From Ralstonia sp. UNC404CL21Col (GTDB lineage: Bacteria; Pseudomonadota; Gammaproteobacteria; Burkholderiales; Burkholderiaceae), in NCBI RefSeq assembly GCF_000620465.1, contig NZ_JIBE01000003.1:124001-188000 (forward strand): 64,000 nucleotides of DNA. Direction: 5' to 3'. Of this stretch, positions 44,798-53,908 are shown one piece after another. The notes beneath the pieces were generated by a model that was not told where the DNA came from, ran no database searches, and saw nothing but the letters and a program-made list of their open reading frames with translations. Positions within the stretch are counted from its first letter, which is position 1; every line of letters begins with the position of its first letter. Position numbers and translations under genes: made by a program.

Positions 44798-45391
44798 ATG
44801 TCCACGTCTCTTCCTCAACAACGCCAAGCGGCCGTGACCGATGCCATTGCGGCCATGAAAGCTGCGCTCGCGCCCGAAGGTGAAACGCGTCGCGCCCTGG
44901 CCGACGTGCTCGAAGAGGTCAAAGGCCTCGCCGCGCGCACCGAGTTCTGGCAAGACACCGATTTCCCGGCCCCGGCCGACGGCGAGCTGCAAGCCCGCTA
45001 CCTGATCCACGAAGACGCCGACCAGACCTACGCGCTGTACCTGAACGTCATGCGCCCCGGCAAGAAGATCACGCCGCACAACCACACCACGTGGGCCTGC
45101 ATCGCCGCGGTGGACGGCACGGAATACAACTATGTCTACCGCCGCACCGACGACCGCGCCACGCCCGGCGTCGGCACGCTGGAAATGACCGACACCGTCG
45201 TCGTCGAGCCCGGCACCGGCATCGCGCTGGCGGCCGAGGACATCCACGCCGTCGAGATCAAGGGCGAGGCGCCGATCCGCCATCTGCACATGTACGGACG
45301 CGCGCTCGAAACGCTGACCGAGCGCATCACGTTCGACCTCGAAACCGGCCGCTATCAAACCATGGGCATCGGCGTGAAGACGCGCCGCTAA
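44798..45391 (+). CDS. Cysteine-dioxygenase-like cupin protein
   Basis: The 197-residue cupin resembles the cysteine/thiol dioxygenase fold (COG5553-like metal enzymes). Putative iron ligands are His94 and His96 in [13 protein letters not shown] and His150 in [10 protein letters not shown]. Thiol dioxygenases insert O2 into a thiol to form a sulfinate. The canonical cysteine dioxygenase arginine and Cys-Tyr pair could not be assigned, so the thiol may differ from cysteine. It lies in the importer operon. Confidence 0.75.
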   Translation: MSTSLPQQRQAAVTDAIAAMKAALAPEGETRRALADVLEEVKGLAARTEFWQDTDFPAPADGELQARYLIHEDADQTYALYLNVMRPGKKITPHNHTTWACIAAVDGTEYNYVYRRTDDRATPGVGTLEMTDTVVVEPGTGIALAAEDIHAVEIKGEAPIRHLHMYGRALETLTERITFDLETGRYQTMGIGVKTRR

Positions 45392-45481
45392 CCAGCTAGC
45401 CGCCATCCAACTCGCGTTGCTTGAAATCCGCGCTGCGTGCGCGGGGGCGTCGCTCACCCTTTTGATTCGTTTTGCATCGAC

Positions 45482-47071
45482 ATGACATCGTTCGTTACCG
45501 CCCAGACCCTGAAAGCGTGGCTGCACGACGGCGCCGAGATTGCGCTGTTCGACGTGCGCGAGCACGGCCAGTACGGCGAAGCCCACCTCTTCTACGCCAT
45601 CCCGCTGCCGTACAGCCGTCTTGAGATCGACGCCCCGCGCCTTGCGCCCCGTCGCGCTGTGCGCATGGTCATTTATGACGACAACGACGGCGTTGCCGAG
45701 CGCGCGGCCGAACGCCTGAACGCCATCGGCTACAGCAACGTGCACGTGCTGCAAGGCGGCGCACAGGGCTGGGCGCACGCAGGTTTCACGCTGTTTGCCG
45801 GCGTCAACGTGCCCTCCAAGACCTTCGGTGAACTCGTCGAGATGGCGTACCACACGCCGCGCGTCACCGCGCGTGAACTTGCGGCCATGCGTGAACGCGG
45901 CGACGACGTCGTCATCGTCGATGGCCGCCCCGTCAGCGAATACCTGAAGATGACGATCCCGTCGTCGATCTGCTGCCCGAATGGCGAGCTTGGCCTGCGC
46001 ATCCGCGAGCTTGTGCCCGACGCGACCACGCCGATCGTGGTCAACTGCGCGGGCCGCACGCGCAGCATCATCGGCGCGCAGACGCTCATCAACCTCGGCA
46101 TCCCGAACCCGGTGATGGCGCTGGAGAATGGCACGCAAGGCTGGTATCTGGAAGACCTGCCGCTGGAGCACGGCAGCACGCGGCGCTATCCCGATGTCAT
46201 TGCCCCGGCCACCGTCAAAGACATGCGCGAGGCCAGCCAGCAACTCGCCACGCGCTTTGCCGTACCCGAGGTAGACGCGGCCACGCTCGCACGCTGGGTT
46301 GCGCAAGGCGAACACAGCCTCTTCCTCTGCGATGTCCGCACACCCGAGGAGTTCGCCAACGGCAGCCTGCCGGGTGCACAGCATGCGCCGGGCGGCCAGT
46401 TGATCCAGGCAACCGATCAGTACGTCGGCGTGCGCCACGCCCGCCTTGTGCTGTTCGACGCCGACGGCGTGCGCGCGCCAATCGTTGCGAGCTGGCTGCG
46501 GCAACTCGGTCACGATGCCTATGTGCTGCGGGAGGGGTTGAACAGCAATGCGAGCCTGCCGGCGCCCACGACCACGCTGCCGCAGCCGTTGCCCGAGATC
46601 AGCGCGCAGGCACTTGCCAGCGCGCTGGCGGCAGGCACCGCGCACGTCGTCGACTTGCGCCCCAGCATGGCGTTCCGCCGTGCCCATGTGCCTGGCGCCA
46701 CCTGGGCCATTCGCCCGCGCCTGCCGGCCCTGGCCGCTGACCGCGATACCGTGTTGATTGCCGACGACCCGCGCATCGCACAGCTCGCCGCGACAGACTG
46801 GGCCGCACACGCGCCGCAGGCCGCATCGCGTCTCAAATTGCTGGCCGGCGGCATTGCCGCGTGGACCGCCGCCGGCTACGTCACCGACGGTTCCGACAGC
46901 GCGCCGCCCGACGCCGATTGCATCGACTATCTCTTCTTCGTGCATGATCGGCACGACGGCAACAAGGCTGCGGCCAGGCAATACCTGGCCTGGGAAACCG
47001 GCCTGCTCGCCCAGCTCGATGCGCAGGAACTTGGCGCCTTCCGCGTGGGCGCCGCTGCCGTGCAGCCATGA
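45482..47071 (+). CDS. Four-domain rhodanese-like sulfurtransferase
   Basis: The 529-residue protein carries four rhodanese homology domains (about 8-105, 125-225, 255-345, 375-470), each with a LFDVRE / IVDGRP / LCDVRTPEE / VVDLRPS-type motif. Only the second keeps the active cysteine: Cys189 in VVNCAGRTRS. At the equivalent place domains 1, 3 and 4 have YDDND, FDADG and ADDPR. It would move sulfane sulfur between a donor and an acceptor. It lies in the importer operon, before the lyase gene. Confidence 0.9.
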   Translation: MTSFVTAQTLKAWLHDGAEIALFDVREHGQYGEAHLFYAIPLPYSRLEIDAPRLAPRRAVRMVIYDDNDGVAERAAERLNAIGYSNVHVLQGGAQGWAHAGFTLFAGVNVPSKTFGELVEMAYHTPRVTARELAAMRERGDDVVIVDGRPVSEYLKMTIPSSICCPNGELGLRIRELVPDATTPIVVNCAGRTRSIIGAQTLINLGIPNPVMALENGTQGWYLEDLPLEHGSTRRYPDVIAPATVKDMREASQQLATRFAVPEVDAATLARWVAQGEHSLFLCDVRTPEEFANGSLPGAQHAPGGQLIQATDQYVGVRHARLVLFDADGVRAPIVASWLRQLGHDAYVLREGLNSNASLPAPTTTLPQPLPEISAQALASALAAGTAHVVDLRPSMAFRRAHVPGATWAIRPRLPALAADRDTVLIADDPRIAQLAATDWAAHAPQAASRLKLLAGGIAAWTAAGYVTDGSDSAPPDADCIDYLFFVHDRHDGNKAAARQYLAWETGLLAQLDAQELGAFRVGAAAVQP

Positions 47072-47095
47072 CACGCAACCGACAGGATCTACACC

Positions 47096-48283
47096 ATGTC
47101 ATCGCAGAAAACGGAGCCACGACTGGCCACCCGCCTGGTCAAAGGCGGCACCTCGCCGGCATTCGAAGGCGGTCGGGCCGTCAACCCGCCCGTCGTGCGC
47201 GCCTCCACCGTGCTGTTCGATTCGATGGACGACATGAACGACGCGCGCCGCCGCCGCGGCACCGAACGCATGTTCACCTACGGCGCGCGCGGCAACCCGA
47301 CGGGCTTCGCTCTAGAAGACGTCGTCGCGCAACTCGAAGGCGGGTATCGCACGCGACTTTTCCCGACCGGGCTGGCTGCCATCTCCATGGTGTTCCTCGC
47401 CTTCGCGCGCCCTGGCGATCATGTATTGATTGCCGATTGCGTCTACCAGCCGCTGCGCCATTTCGTCGATACGTTCCTGCGCCCCTGGGGCGTAGAGGTG
47501 ACGTACTTCCGCGCCGACGGCACCGATGTCGCACAGCAATTCAAGCCGACGACCAAGCTCATCTACGTGGAATGCCCCGGCTCGCTGGTCTACGAGATGT
47601 GCGACCTGCCTGCACTGGCCGAGATCGCGCATCGCCATGGAGCACTCGTCGTCGCCGACAACACGTGGGGCTCGGGCCTGCAATACCGTCCGCTCGCGCT
47701 CGGCGCAGACGTTTCCATCATGGCGGCGACCAAATACCTCAGCGGCCACTCCGATGTGATGATGGGCACAGTCACCACCACGCAAGCGTGCTGGCAAACC
47801 CTCGCCACGATGTGCGACGCGCAGGGTGTGGCGGTCAGCCCTGACGATGCCTACCTCGTGCTGCGCGGCACCCGCACGCTGGCGGCGCGCCTTGCCATGC
47901 ACGAACGCCACGCGCTGGAGATTGCGCGCTGGCTGGTGGCGCGGCCAGAAGTCGCGCGGGTCTTCTGCCCAGCTCTTCCCGACGATCCCGGCCACACGCT
48001 CTGGCAACGCGATTGCACCGGCACCAACGGACTGGTCTCATTCGAATTCGCTCGCGCCGATCTGCAAGCCGCCGCGCGCTTTGTCGACGCGCTAACGCTG
48101 TTCGGCATCGGCGCCTCGTGGGGTGGGTTCGAGAGCCTGGCAACGGTCAGCAACGTGGCGGGCACGCGCACCTGCACGGATTGGTCCGCCGCCGGCCCGA
48201 TCGTGCGCCTGCACATCGGACTGGAAGACCCGCAAGACCTGATCGACGATCTGGCGCAAGCCTTCGCCCGCGTTCAGGCATAA
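47096..48283 (+). CDS. metC: Cystathionine beta-lyase-like PLP enzyme
   Basis: The 395-residue product belongs to the Cys/Met metabolism PLP family: TRLVKGGTSPAFEGG near the start, SMVFLAFARPGDHVLIADCVYQP, YVECPGSLVYEMCDLPALAEIA, VVADNTWGSG and Lys213 in SIMAATKYLSGHSDVM. It cleaves C-S bonds: cystathionine to homocysteine, and in several homologues cystine to thiocysteine, pyruvate and ammonia. The neighbourhood suggests breakdown rather than methionine synthesis. A strong terminator follows. Confidence 0.88.
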   Translation: MSSQKTEPRLATRLVKGGTSPAFEGGRAVNPPVVRASTVLFDSMDDMNDARRRRGTERMFTYGARGNPTGFALEDVVAQLEGGYRTRLFPTGLAAISMVFLAFARPGDHVLIADCVYQPLRHFVDTFLRPWGVEVTYFRADGTDVAQQFKPTTKLIYVECPGSLVYEMCDLPALAEIAHRHGALVVADNTWGSGLQYRPLALGADVSIMAATKYLSGHSDVMMGTVTTTQACWQTLATMCDAQGVAVSPDDAYLVLRGTRTLAARLAMHERHALEIARWLVARPEVARVFCPALPDDPGHTLWQRDCTGTNGLVSFEFARADLQAAARFVDALTLFGIGASWGGFESLATVSNVAGTRTCTDWSAAGPIVRLHIGLEDPQDLIDDLAQAFARVQA

Positions 48284-48303
48284 CGCGAGCGTCATCGCCG
48301 AGC

Positions 48304-48340
48304 AAAAAAAAACGCCCCGAAACCTCGGGGCGTTCTTCTT
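48304..48340. terminator. Bidirectional terminator between metC-like gene and typA
   Basis: The 10-bp stem AACGCCCCGA / TCGGGGCGTT with an AACC loop is flanked by a long A run and TCTTCTT. The flanking genes converge. Confidence 0.85.
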
Positions 48341-48357
48341 GGCAGATCGATTGGCGA

Positions 48358-50178
48358 TCAGACCGCTTCTTCACGCGATGCGCGCTTGCGCTCGTGTTCC
48401 TTCAGGTGGCGCTTGCGCAGGCGGATGCTCTTCGGCGTGACTTCCACCAGCTCGTCGTCGGCGATGAATTCCACCGCGTATTCCAGCGACATCTGGATGG
48501 GCGGCACCAGGCGCACGGCTTCGTCGGTACCCGACGCGCGCACGTTCGTCAGCTGCTTGCCCTTGATCGGGTTGACGACCAGGTCATTGTCGCGGCTGTG
48601 GATGCCGATGATCATGCCTTCGTACAGCGCGTCGCCCGGCGACACGAACATGCGGCCGCGGTCCTGCAGCTTCCACAGCGCGTAGGCCACGGCAGCGCCG
48701 TCGTCCTGCGAAATCAGCACGCCGTTGTGACGCTCGCCCAGGTCGCCTTCCTTGACCGGGGAGTAGTCGTCGAAGATGTGGCTGATCAGGCCCGTGCCGC
48801 GCGTCAGCGTCAGGAATTCACCCTGGAAGCCGATCAGGCCACGGGCGGGAATGCGGTATTCCAGACGCGTACGGCCCTTGCCGTCCGACGCCATGTCGAG
48901 CAGTTCGCCCTTGCGGCGGCCAAGCTCTTCCATCACGCCGCCCTGGTGGCTGTCTTCCACGTCCACGGTCAGGCGTTCGAACGGCTCGCACTTCACGCCG
49001 TCGATTTCCTTGAACACCACGCGCGGGCGGGACACGGCCAGCTCGTAGCCTTCACGGCGCATGTTTTCCACCAGAATCGTCAGGTGCAGTTCGCCACGGC
49101 CCGACACTTCGAAAACCGTGTCGTCGCCGGTGTCCTTCACGCGCAGTGCCACGTTCGACTTCAGCTCACGGTCCAGACGATCGCGCAGCTGGCGGCTCGT
49201 CACGAACTTGCCTTCGCGGCCCGCCAGCGGCGAGGTGTTGACGCAGAAGTTCATCGTCAGCGTCGGCTCGTCCACCTTCAGCATCGGCAGCGCGTCCTGG
49301 GCGTCCGGCGCACACACCGTGCAGCCGATGCCCAGCTCTTCAATACCGTTGATCAGCACGATGTCGCCGGCTTCCGCTTCCTGCACCAGCTCGCGCTCCA
49401 AGCCGCGGAACTTCAGCACTTGGTTGATGCGGCCCTTGATCGGCGCGCCTTCCGGGCCGAACTTGACCACCACGTCCTGCAGCGGACGCACGCGGCCACG
49501 CGTGATGCGGCCCACGCCAATCTTGCCGACGTAGCTCGAATAGTCGAGCGAGATGATCTGCAGCTGGAGCGGGCCGTTCGGGTCATCGTCACGCTGCGGC
49601 ACCTTCTCCAGAATGGTCTCGAACAGCGGCTTCATGTCGCCGCTGCGCACATCGTCGGTCAAGCCGGCGTAGCCGTTCAGGCCCGAGGCGTACACGATGG
49701 GGAAGTCGAGCTGCTCGTCAGTGGCGCCCAGCTTGTCGAACAGTTCGAAGGTCTCGTTGATCACCCAGTCCGGACGTGCGCCCGGGCGGTCCACCTTGTT
49801 GACCACGACGATCGGCTTCAGGCCCAGGGCCAACGCCTTGCGCGTCACGAAGCGCGTCTGCGGCATCGGACCTTCCTGGGCATCCACCAGCAGCAGCACG
49901 CCGTCGACCATCGACAGCACACGCTCCACCTCGCCGCCGAAGTCGGCGTGCCCCGGCGTGTCGACGATGTTGATGTGCGTGCCGTTGTATTCGACCGCGC
50001 AGTTCTTGGCCAGGATCGTGATGCCGCGTTCTTTTTCGATGTCGTTCGAATCCATCACGCGCTCGGCGATCTGTTCGTTCTCGCGGAACGTGCCGGCTTG
50101 GCGGAGGAGCTGGTCGACCAGTGTGGTTTTGCCGTGGTCAACGTGGGCAATGATTGCGATGTTGCGAAGCGCGCGCAT
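48358..50178 (-). CDS. typA: Ribosome-associated GTPase TypA/BipA
   Basis: The 606-residue translational GTPase has G1 [15 protein letters not shown]3 [16 protein letters not shown] and G4 [12 protein letters not shown], then EF-G-like domains and the BipA-specific C-terminal domain ending in [14 protein letters not shown]. It assists 50S assembly and growth under cold or stress. ATG 50178 begins the [18 protein letters not shown] sequence usual in the family. Confidence 0.97.
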   Translation of the reverse strand: MRALRNIAIIAHVDHGKTTLVDQLLRQAGTFRENEQIAERVMDSNDIEKERGITILAKNCAVEYNGTHINIVDTPGHADFGGEVERVLSMVDGVLLLVDAQEGPMPQTRFVTRKALALGLKPIVVVNKVDRPGARPDWVINETFELFDKLGATDEQLDFPIVYASGLNGYAGLTDDVRSGDMKPLFETILEKVPQRDDDPNGPLQLQIISLDYSSYVGKIGVGRITRGRVRPLQDVVVKFGPEGAPIKGRINQVLKFRGLERELVQEAEAGDIVLINGIEELGIGCTVCAPDAQDALPMLKVDEPTLTMNFCVNTSPLAGREGKFVTSRQLRDRLDRELKSNVALRVKDTGDDTVFEVSGRGELHLTILVENMRREGYELAVSRPRVVFKEIDGVKCEPFERLTVDVEDSHQGGVMEELGRRKGELLDMASDGKGRTRLEYRIPARGLIGFQGEFLTLTRGTGLISHIFDDYSPVKEGDLGERHNGVLISQDDGAAVAYALWKLQDRGRMFVSPGDALYEGMIIGIHSRDNDLVVNPIKGKQLTNVRASGTDEAVRLVPPIQMSLEYAVEFIADDELVEVTPKSIRLRKRHLKEHERKRASREEAV

Positions 50179-50250
50179 GGGATGTGAACTCGAAAAGACG
50201 TGACACGAGCCCGGGACAGCACCCAAATTCAGCTCGCGGAATAACCTGAC

Positions 50251-50259
50251 ATTCTAGCA
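50251..50259 (-). promoter_or_regulatory. Candidate extended -10 element of typA
   Basis: The minus strand reads TGC-TAGAAT, an extended -10 with five of six matches. No matching -35 is evident. Confidence 0.4.
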
Positions 50260-50370
50260 TGCTGCGATGCGCAAGAGATGACACTCCTTGACTAAACGAT
50301 GAAGCAACGTTGCCGCAGCGCTTTATAAGTCACTCATTATTTCCGAAACTGGAATCGCACATTCAGTACC

Positions 50371-50410
50371 TTGCCGTTTGCTGCGCCAATTCGTATATTT
50401 GTCCGGACAA
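50371..50410 (+). promoter_or_regulatory. Promoter and palindromic operator of the MarR-efflux operon
   Basis: TTGCCG, 17-base spacer and TATATT (50394-50399) form a good promoter. A perfect 12-bp palindrome TTGTCCGGACAA at 50399-50410 starts at the -10 and covers the transcription start. A bound MarR dimer here would block RNA polymerase. Confidence 0.6.
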
Positions 50411-50428
50411 TGATTGTGCATACATAAG

Positions 50429-50950
50429 ATGCCCGAACAGACAAGACCCGCCACCGAAGTTGCTGCTGCCGGAACGCTCTTCCGGGTGGAGGACTACCGC
50501 ATGTGCGAAAGCGTTGGCTACCTCGTTGGGCGCGCCAAGACGGCGCTGTCCATGGCCATCGAGCAAGAAGTTGCCGCGATGGATGTCACGCACTCCCAAG
50601 CCAGCTGCCTAGTGCTGCTCGCCAACGGCCGCTGCCAGACCGCCACCGACCTCGGCCGCGAACTGAACACAGACATCGGCTCGCTCACCCGCATGCTCAG
50701 CCGCATGGAAAAGCGCGGCCTGATCGAGCGCGTGCGCAGCGAGTCCGACCGCCGCGTCGTGCACTTGGAAGTGACCGAAGCCGGCCGCGATTTGGCCGAC
50801 CGCATGCCAGCCATCTACACGCACGTGCTGAACCGTTTTTTCGCCGGCTTTACACCGGCTGACGTCGATACGCTGCGCGAGCTTCTCAAGCGCATTCTCA
50901 GCAACGGCGCCGCCACGGAAGGCCATCGCGCGCGCCCTGCCGATCACTGA
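50429..50950 (+). CDS. MarR-family repressor (EmrR-like)
   Basis: The 173-residue protein has the MarR winged helix: VTHSQASCLVLLANGRCQTATDLGRELNTDIGSLTRMLSRMEKRGLIERVRSESDRRVVHLEVTEAG in pieces. It is followed by an OMF-EmrA-EmrB pump and preceded by a promoter with a palindrome, so it most likely represses the pump and itself until a phenolic ligand binds. ATG 50429 has AAG-type weak ribosome site; the transcript leader is short. Confidence 0.92.
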   Translation: MPEQTRPATEVAAAGTLFRVEDYRMCESVGYLVGRAKTALSMAIEQEVAAMDVTHSQASCLVLLANGRCQTATDLGRELNTDIGSLTRMLSRMEKRGLIERVRSESDRRVVHLEVTEAGRDLADRMPAIYTHVLNRFFAGFTPADVDTLRELLKRILSNGAATEGHRARPADH

Positions 50951-51019
50951 CGCCGCTCTGTCCGACATTGCACCTGCCGCCCCGAACGCCCTCCTCGATC
51001 GCTTGATACATCAAACAAC

Positions 51020-52549
51020 ATGAACGCCTTGAACTCCGCCCCTCAGGCACTTTCGCCCCAAAGCCGCGCAGGCAGCACGCGCGCGCAATGGCCGGCGCGC
51101 CTGGGCGTGGCGCTTTCCGCCGTGATGCTGGCTGTGCTGGCCGGCTGTGCCAACCTCGGCAATTCGCACAGCACACAGACACTGACAACGCCGGACCAGT
51201 TGGCGAGCGCGCAATCGTTGCCCTCGCAAGGCGGCCAGTGGCCGTCGCAGAGCTGGGTCGACCAGTTCAACGATCCGCAACTGCGCGCGCTGGTGGACGA
51301 GGCGATCAAAGACAACCCGAACCTGCAGGTCGCCTTTGCGCGCGTGCGTGCTTCGCGTGCGATGGCCGATGTGGTGCGGGGCAATCTGTATCCAAGCGTC
51401 GGGCTCGATGCCGACATGACGCGCCAGCGCCTGTCGGAATACGACATGTTTGAAGGCACGCCGCTGGCTGGCCGCTGGTTCACGGAGTCGAAGATCCAGC
51501 TCGGCGTGAGCTACGACCTGGATTTCTGGGGCAAGAATCGCTCCGCGCTGGAAGCCGCGCTGTCTGACGACAAGGCAATGGAAGCGGAAAGCCAGGCTTC
51601 GCGGTTGATGCTGTCGACCACGGTAGCACGCACCTACGCCAAGCTGGCCGCGCTCTACGCGCAGCGGGACGTGGCTGAACGTGCGATCGTGCAACGCAAG
51701 GATTTGACCAGCCTTGCCGGCCAGCGCCTGCGTGCCGGTCTGGATACGCAAGTCGAAACCACGCAGGCACGCGCCAACGTGGCCGCCGCGCAAACGGAAC
51801 TTGAGCAGGTCGACGAGCAGATCACGCTCGCCCGCAACCAGCTCGCCGCACTGCTGGGCAAGGGCCCGGACCGCGGTTTGGCGATTGCACGCCCCACGCT
51901 GCTTGCACAAGCCACGCCCAAGCTGCCGAACAACCTCACCATCGATTTGATTGGCCGTCGCCCGGACCTCGTGGCCGCGCGCTGGCGTGTGGAAGCAGCA
52001 TCGAAGGACATCGACGTGGCCAAGGCGCAGTTCCTGCCGGACATCAGCCTGACTGCATTCCTGGGGCTCGCTTCGATTGCGCCGGAAAACCTGCTGCTGG
52101 GCGCATCGCGTCAGCTCGGTATCGGCCCGGCGCTGAAGCTGCCGATCTTCCAGGGCGGCAAGCTGCGCGCCAATCTGCGCGGCAAGTACGCCAACTATGA
52201 CGCCGCTGTCGCCAGCTACAACCAGACGCTGACCGAAGCGCTGCACGACACCGCTGACCAGATCACCGCGCTGCATAGCATCGACGCGCAGATCGCGATC
52301 CAGCGTACGGCCCTGAGCGAGGCCGAGCGCGCCTACAGCCTGGCCCGTACGCGCTACAGCGCTGGCCTCGGCACCCAACTGGTCGTGCTGAATGCCGAGA
52401 CGACGGTGCTGCAGCAACGCAAGCTCGCGACCGACCTGCAGGCACGCCGTCTCGACGCGCAGATGGCCCTCATCAAGGCCCTCGGCGGCGGCTATACGGC
52501 TGAAGACCTGCCGGGCGCCAAGCCCGATGCTGCCGCGTCGCATGGCTGA
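51020..52549 (+). CDS. Outer-membrane efflux lipoprotein (NodT/OprM family)
   Basis: The 509-residue TolC-like channel has a lipoprotein signal with lipobox LAGC (about residue 41). The two OEP repeats are seen (QLRALVDEAIKDNPNLQVAFARVRASRAM, SYDLDFWGKNRSALEAALSD, LIGRRPDLVAARWRVEAAS). It forms the outer-membrane duct for the EmrAB-type pump encoded next. Confidence 0.93.
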   Translation: MNALNSAPQALSPQSRAGSTRAQWPARLGVALSAVMLAVLAGCANLGNSHSTQTLTTPDQLASAQSLPSQGGQWPSQSWVDQFNDPQLRALVDEAIKDNPNLQVAFARVRASRAMADVVRGNLYPSVGLDADMTRQRLSEYDMFEGTPLAGRWFTESKIQLGVSYDLDFWGKNRSALEAALSDDKAMEAESQASRLMLSTTVARTYAKLAALYAQRDVAERAIVQRKDLTSLAGQRLRAGLDTQVETTQARANVAAAQTELEQVDEQITLARNQLAALLGKGPDRGLAIARPTLLAQATPKLPNNLTIDLIGRRPDLVAARWRVEAASKDIDVAKAQFLPDISLTAFLGLASIAPENLLLGASRQLGIGPALKLPIFQGGKLRANLRGKYANYDAAVASYNQTLTEALHDTADQITALHSIDAQIAIQRTALSEAERAYSLARTRYSAGLGTQLVVLNAETTVLQQRKLATDLQARRLDAQMALIKALGGGYTAEDLPGAKPDAAASHG

Positions 52550-52615
52550 CCTGCACTGAATTGAACCGAACTGAACTGAACCGACCGTTCCAACGCATTC
52601 TTTCGAGCCAACATC

Positions 52616-53905
52616 ATGAGTGACAACAAGCCCCAAGCCGCACCGTCCGCTGCCCCCGTCCCCGCAGCCCCCGCGGCAACGCCCCCCGGCAACGGCAATG
52701 CCAACGGAAAGCGCAAGCGCATGCTGACCACGCTGGCCGCCGCACTGGTGGTTGCCGGCGTCGGCTACGGCCTCTACTGGGGCCTGTACGGCCGCTGGTT
52801 CGAGTCCACCGACGATGCCTACGTGCAAGGCAACGTGGTCCAGGTAACGCCGCAGGTGGCAGGCACCGTGGTGGCCATTCGCGCCGACGACACGCAGCTC
52901 GTCACCTCCGGCCAGCCCGTGATCGAACTGGACCGTGCCGATGCACGCGTTGCGCTCGAGCAGGCCGAAGCTGCGCTCGCGCAGACGGTGCGCCAGGTGC
53001 GCACGCTGTACTCGAACACCAGCGCGTACACCGCCACGCTGGCCATGCGCGAAAGCGATCTCGCCAAGGCCAAGGACGACCTGGCACGCCGCAAGCAGAT
53101 CGCCGGTACGGGCGCTGTGTCGCAAGAAGAAATCTCGCACGCACAGACCGCTGTGCAGGCTGCGCAGTCCGCACTGGAAGCCGCCAAGGAGCAGCTGCAG
53201 GGCAACCGCGTGCTGACCGAACAGACCACGCTGGAGCGTCACCCGAACGTGTTGCAAGCCGCAGCCAAGGTCCGCGAGGCTTACCTCGCCTATGCGCGTA
53301 CGAGCCTGCCGGCTTCGGTGACGGGCTATGTGGCCAAGCGTTCGGTGCAGGTCGGCCAGCGCGTCGCCCCGGGCACGCCGCTGATGGCGATCGTGCCGCT
53401 GGACCAGCTCTGGGTGGACGCCAACTTCAAGGAAGTGCAAGTGCGCCACATGCGCGTCGGCCAGCCGGTTGAACTGGTGGCTGACGTGTATGGCAGCAGC
53501 GTGACGTACCACGGCAAGGTGGTCGGTTTCTCGGCGGGTACGGGCTCGGCGTTTTCGCTGCTGCCGGCACAGAACGCTACCGGCAACTGGATCAAGGTGG
53601 TGCAACGCCTGCCGGTGCGCGTGTCGCTCGACCCGAAGGAGCTGAAGGACCATCCGCTGCGCGTGGGTCTGTCGATGGAAGCGAAGGTCGACATCCATGA
53701 TGAAGGCGGCCAGAGCCTGGCGACTACACCGGTTGCATCGCCGTTGCAAACGACCGTCTACGACCAGGCCGGCAAGGACGCCGATCAGGTCATCGCAAGC
53801 ATCATCAGCGCCAACGCTGGTCGCGGCGGTGCAACCGCGCCGGCTGCTTCCAACGTGCCGGCCGTATCGGCTCCGCGCACTTCGCAACCCGCACCCAAGG
53901 TCTGA
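52616..53905 (+). CDS. emrA: EmrA-type membrane fusion protein
   Basis: The 429-residue HlyD-family adaptor has a Pro/Ala-rich start, one helix (about 40-60), the barrel-sandwich motif ESTDDAYVQGNVVQVTPQVAGTV, an alpha hairpin and the EmrA hallmark YHGKVVGFSAGTGSAFSLLP. It bridges the inner-membrane carrier to the outer channel. The 66-bp gap before it contains short TGAACTGAACC-like repeats. Confidence 0.94.
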   Translation: MSDNKPQAAPSAAPVPAAPAATPPGNGNANGKRKRMLTTLAAALVVAGVGYGLYWGLYGRWFESTDDAYVQGNVVQVTPQVAGTVVAIRADDTQLVTSGQPVIELDRADARVALEQAEAALAQTVRQVRTLYSNTSAYTATLAMRESDLAKAKDDLARRKQIAGTGAVSQEEISHAQTAVQAAQSALEAAKEQLQGNRVLTEQTTLERHPNVLQAAAKVREAYLAYARTSLPASVTGYVAKRSVQVGQRVAPGTPLMAIVPLDQLWVDANFKEVQVRHMRVGQPVELVADVYGSSVTYHGKVVGFSAGTGSAFSLLPAQNATGNWIKVVQRLPVRVSLDPKELKDHPLRVGLSMEAKVDIHDEGGQSLATTPVASPLQTTVYDQAGKDADQVIASIISANAGRGGATAPAASNVPAVSAPRTSQPAPKV

Positions 53906-53908
53906 CGC

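Noticed and set aside
48013-50187. A 724-codon plus-strand frame opposite typA
   Set aside because: Shadow of typA; it also begins inside the metC-like gene in a different frame.
52550-52615. Regulatory repeat between the outer-membrane channel and emrA
   Set aside because: The TGAACTGAACC-like repetition is short and imperfect; there is not enough to call a binding site.
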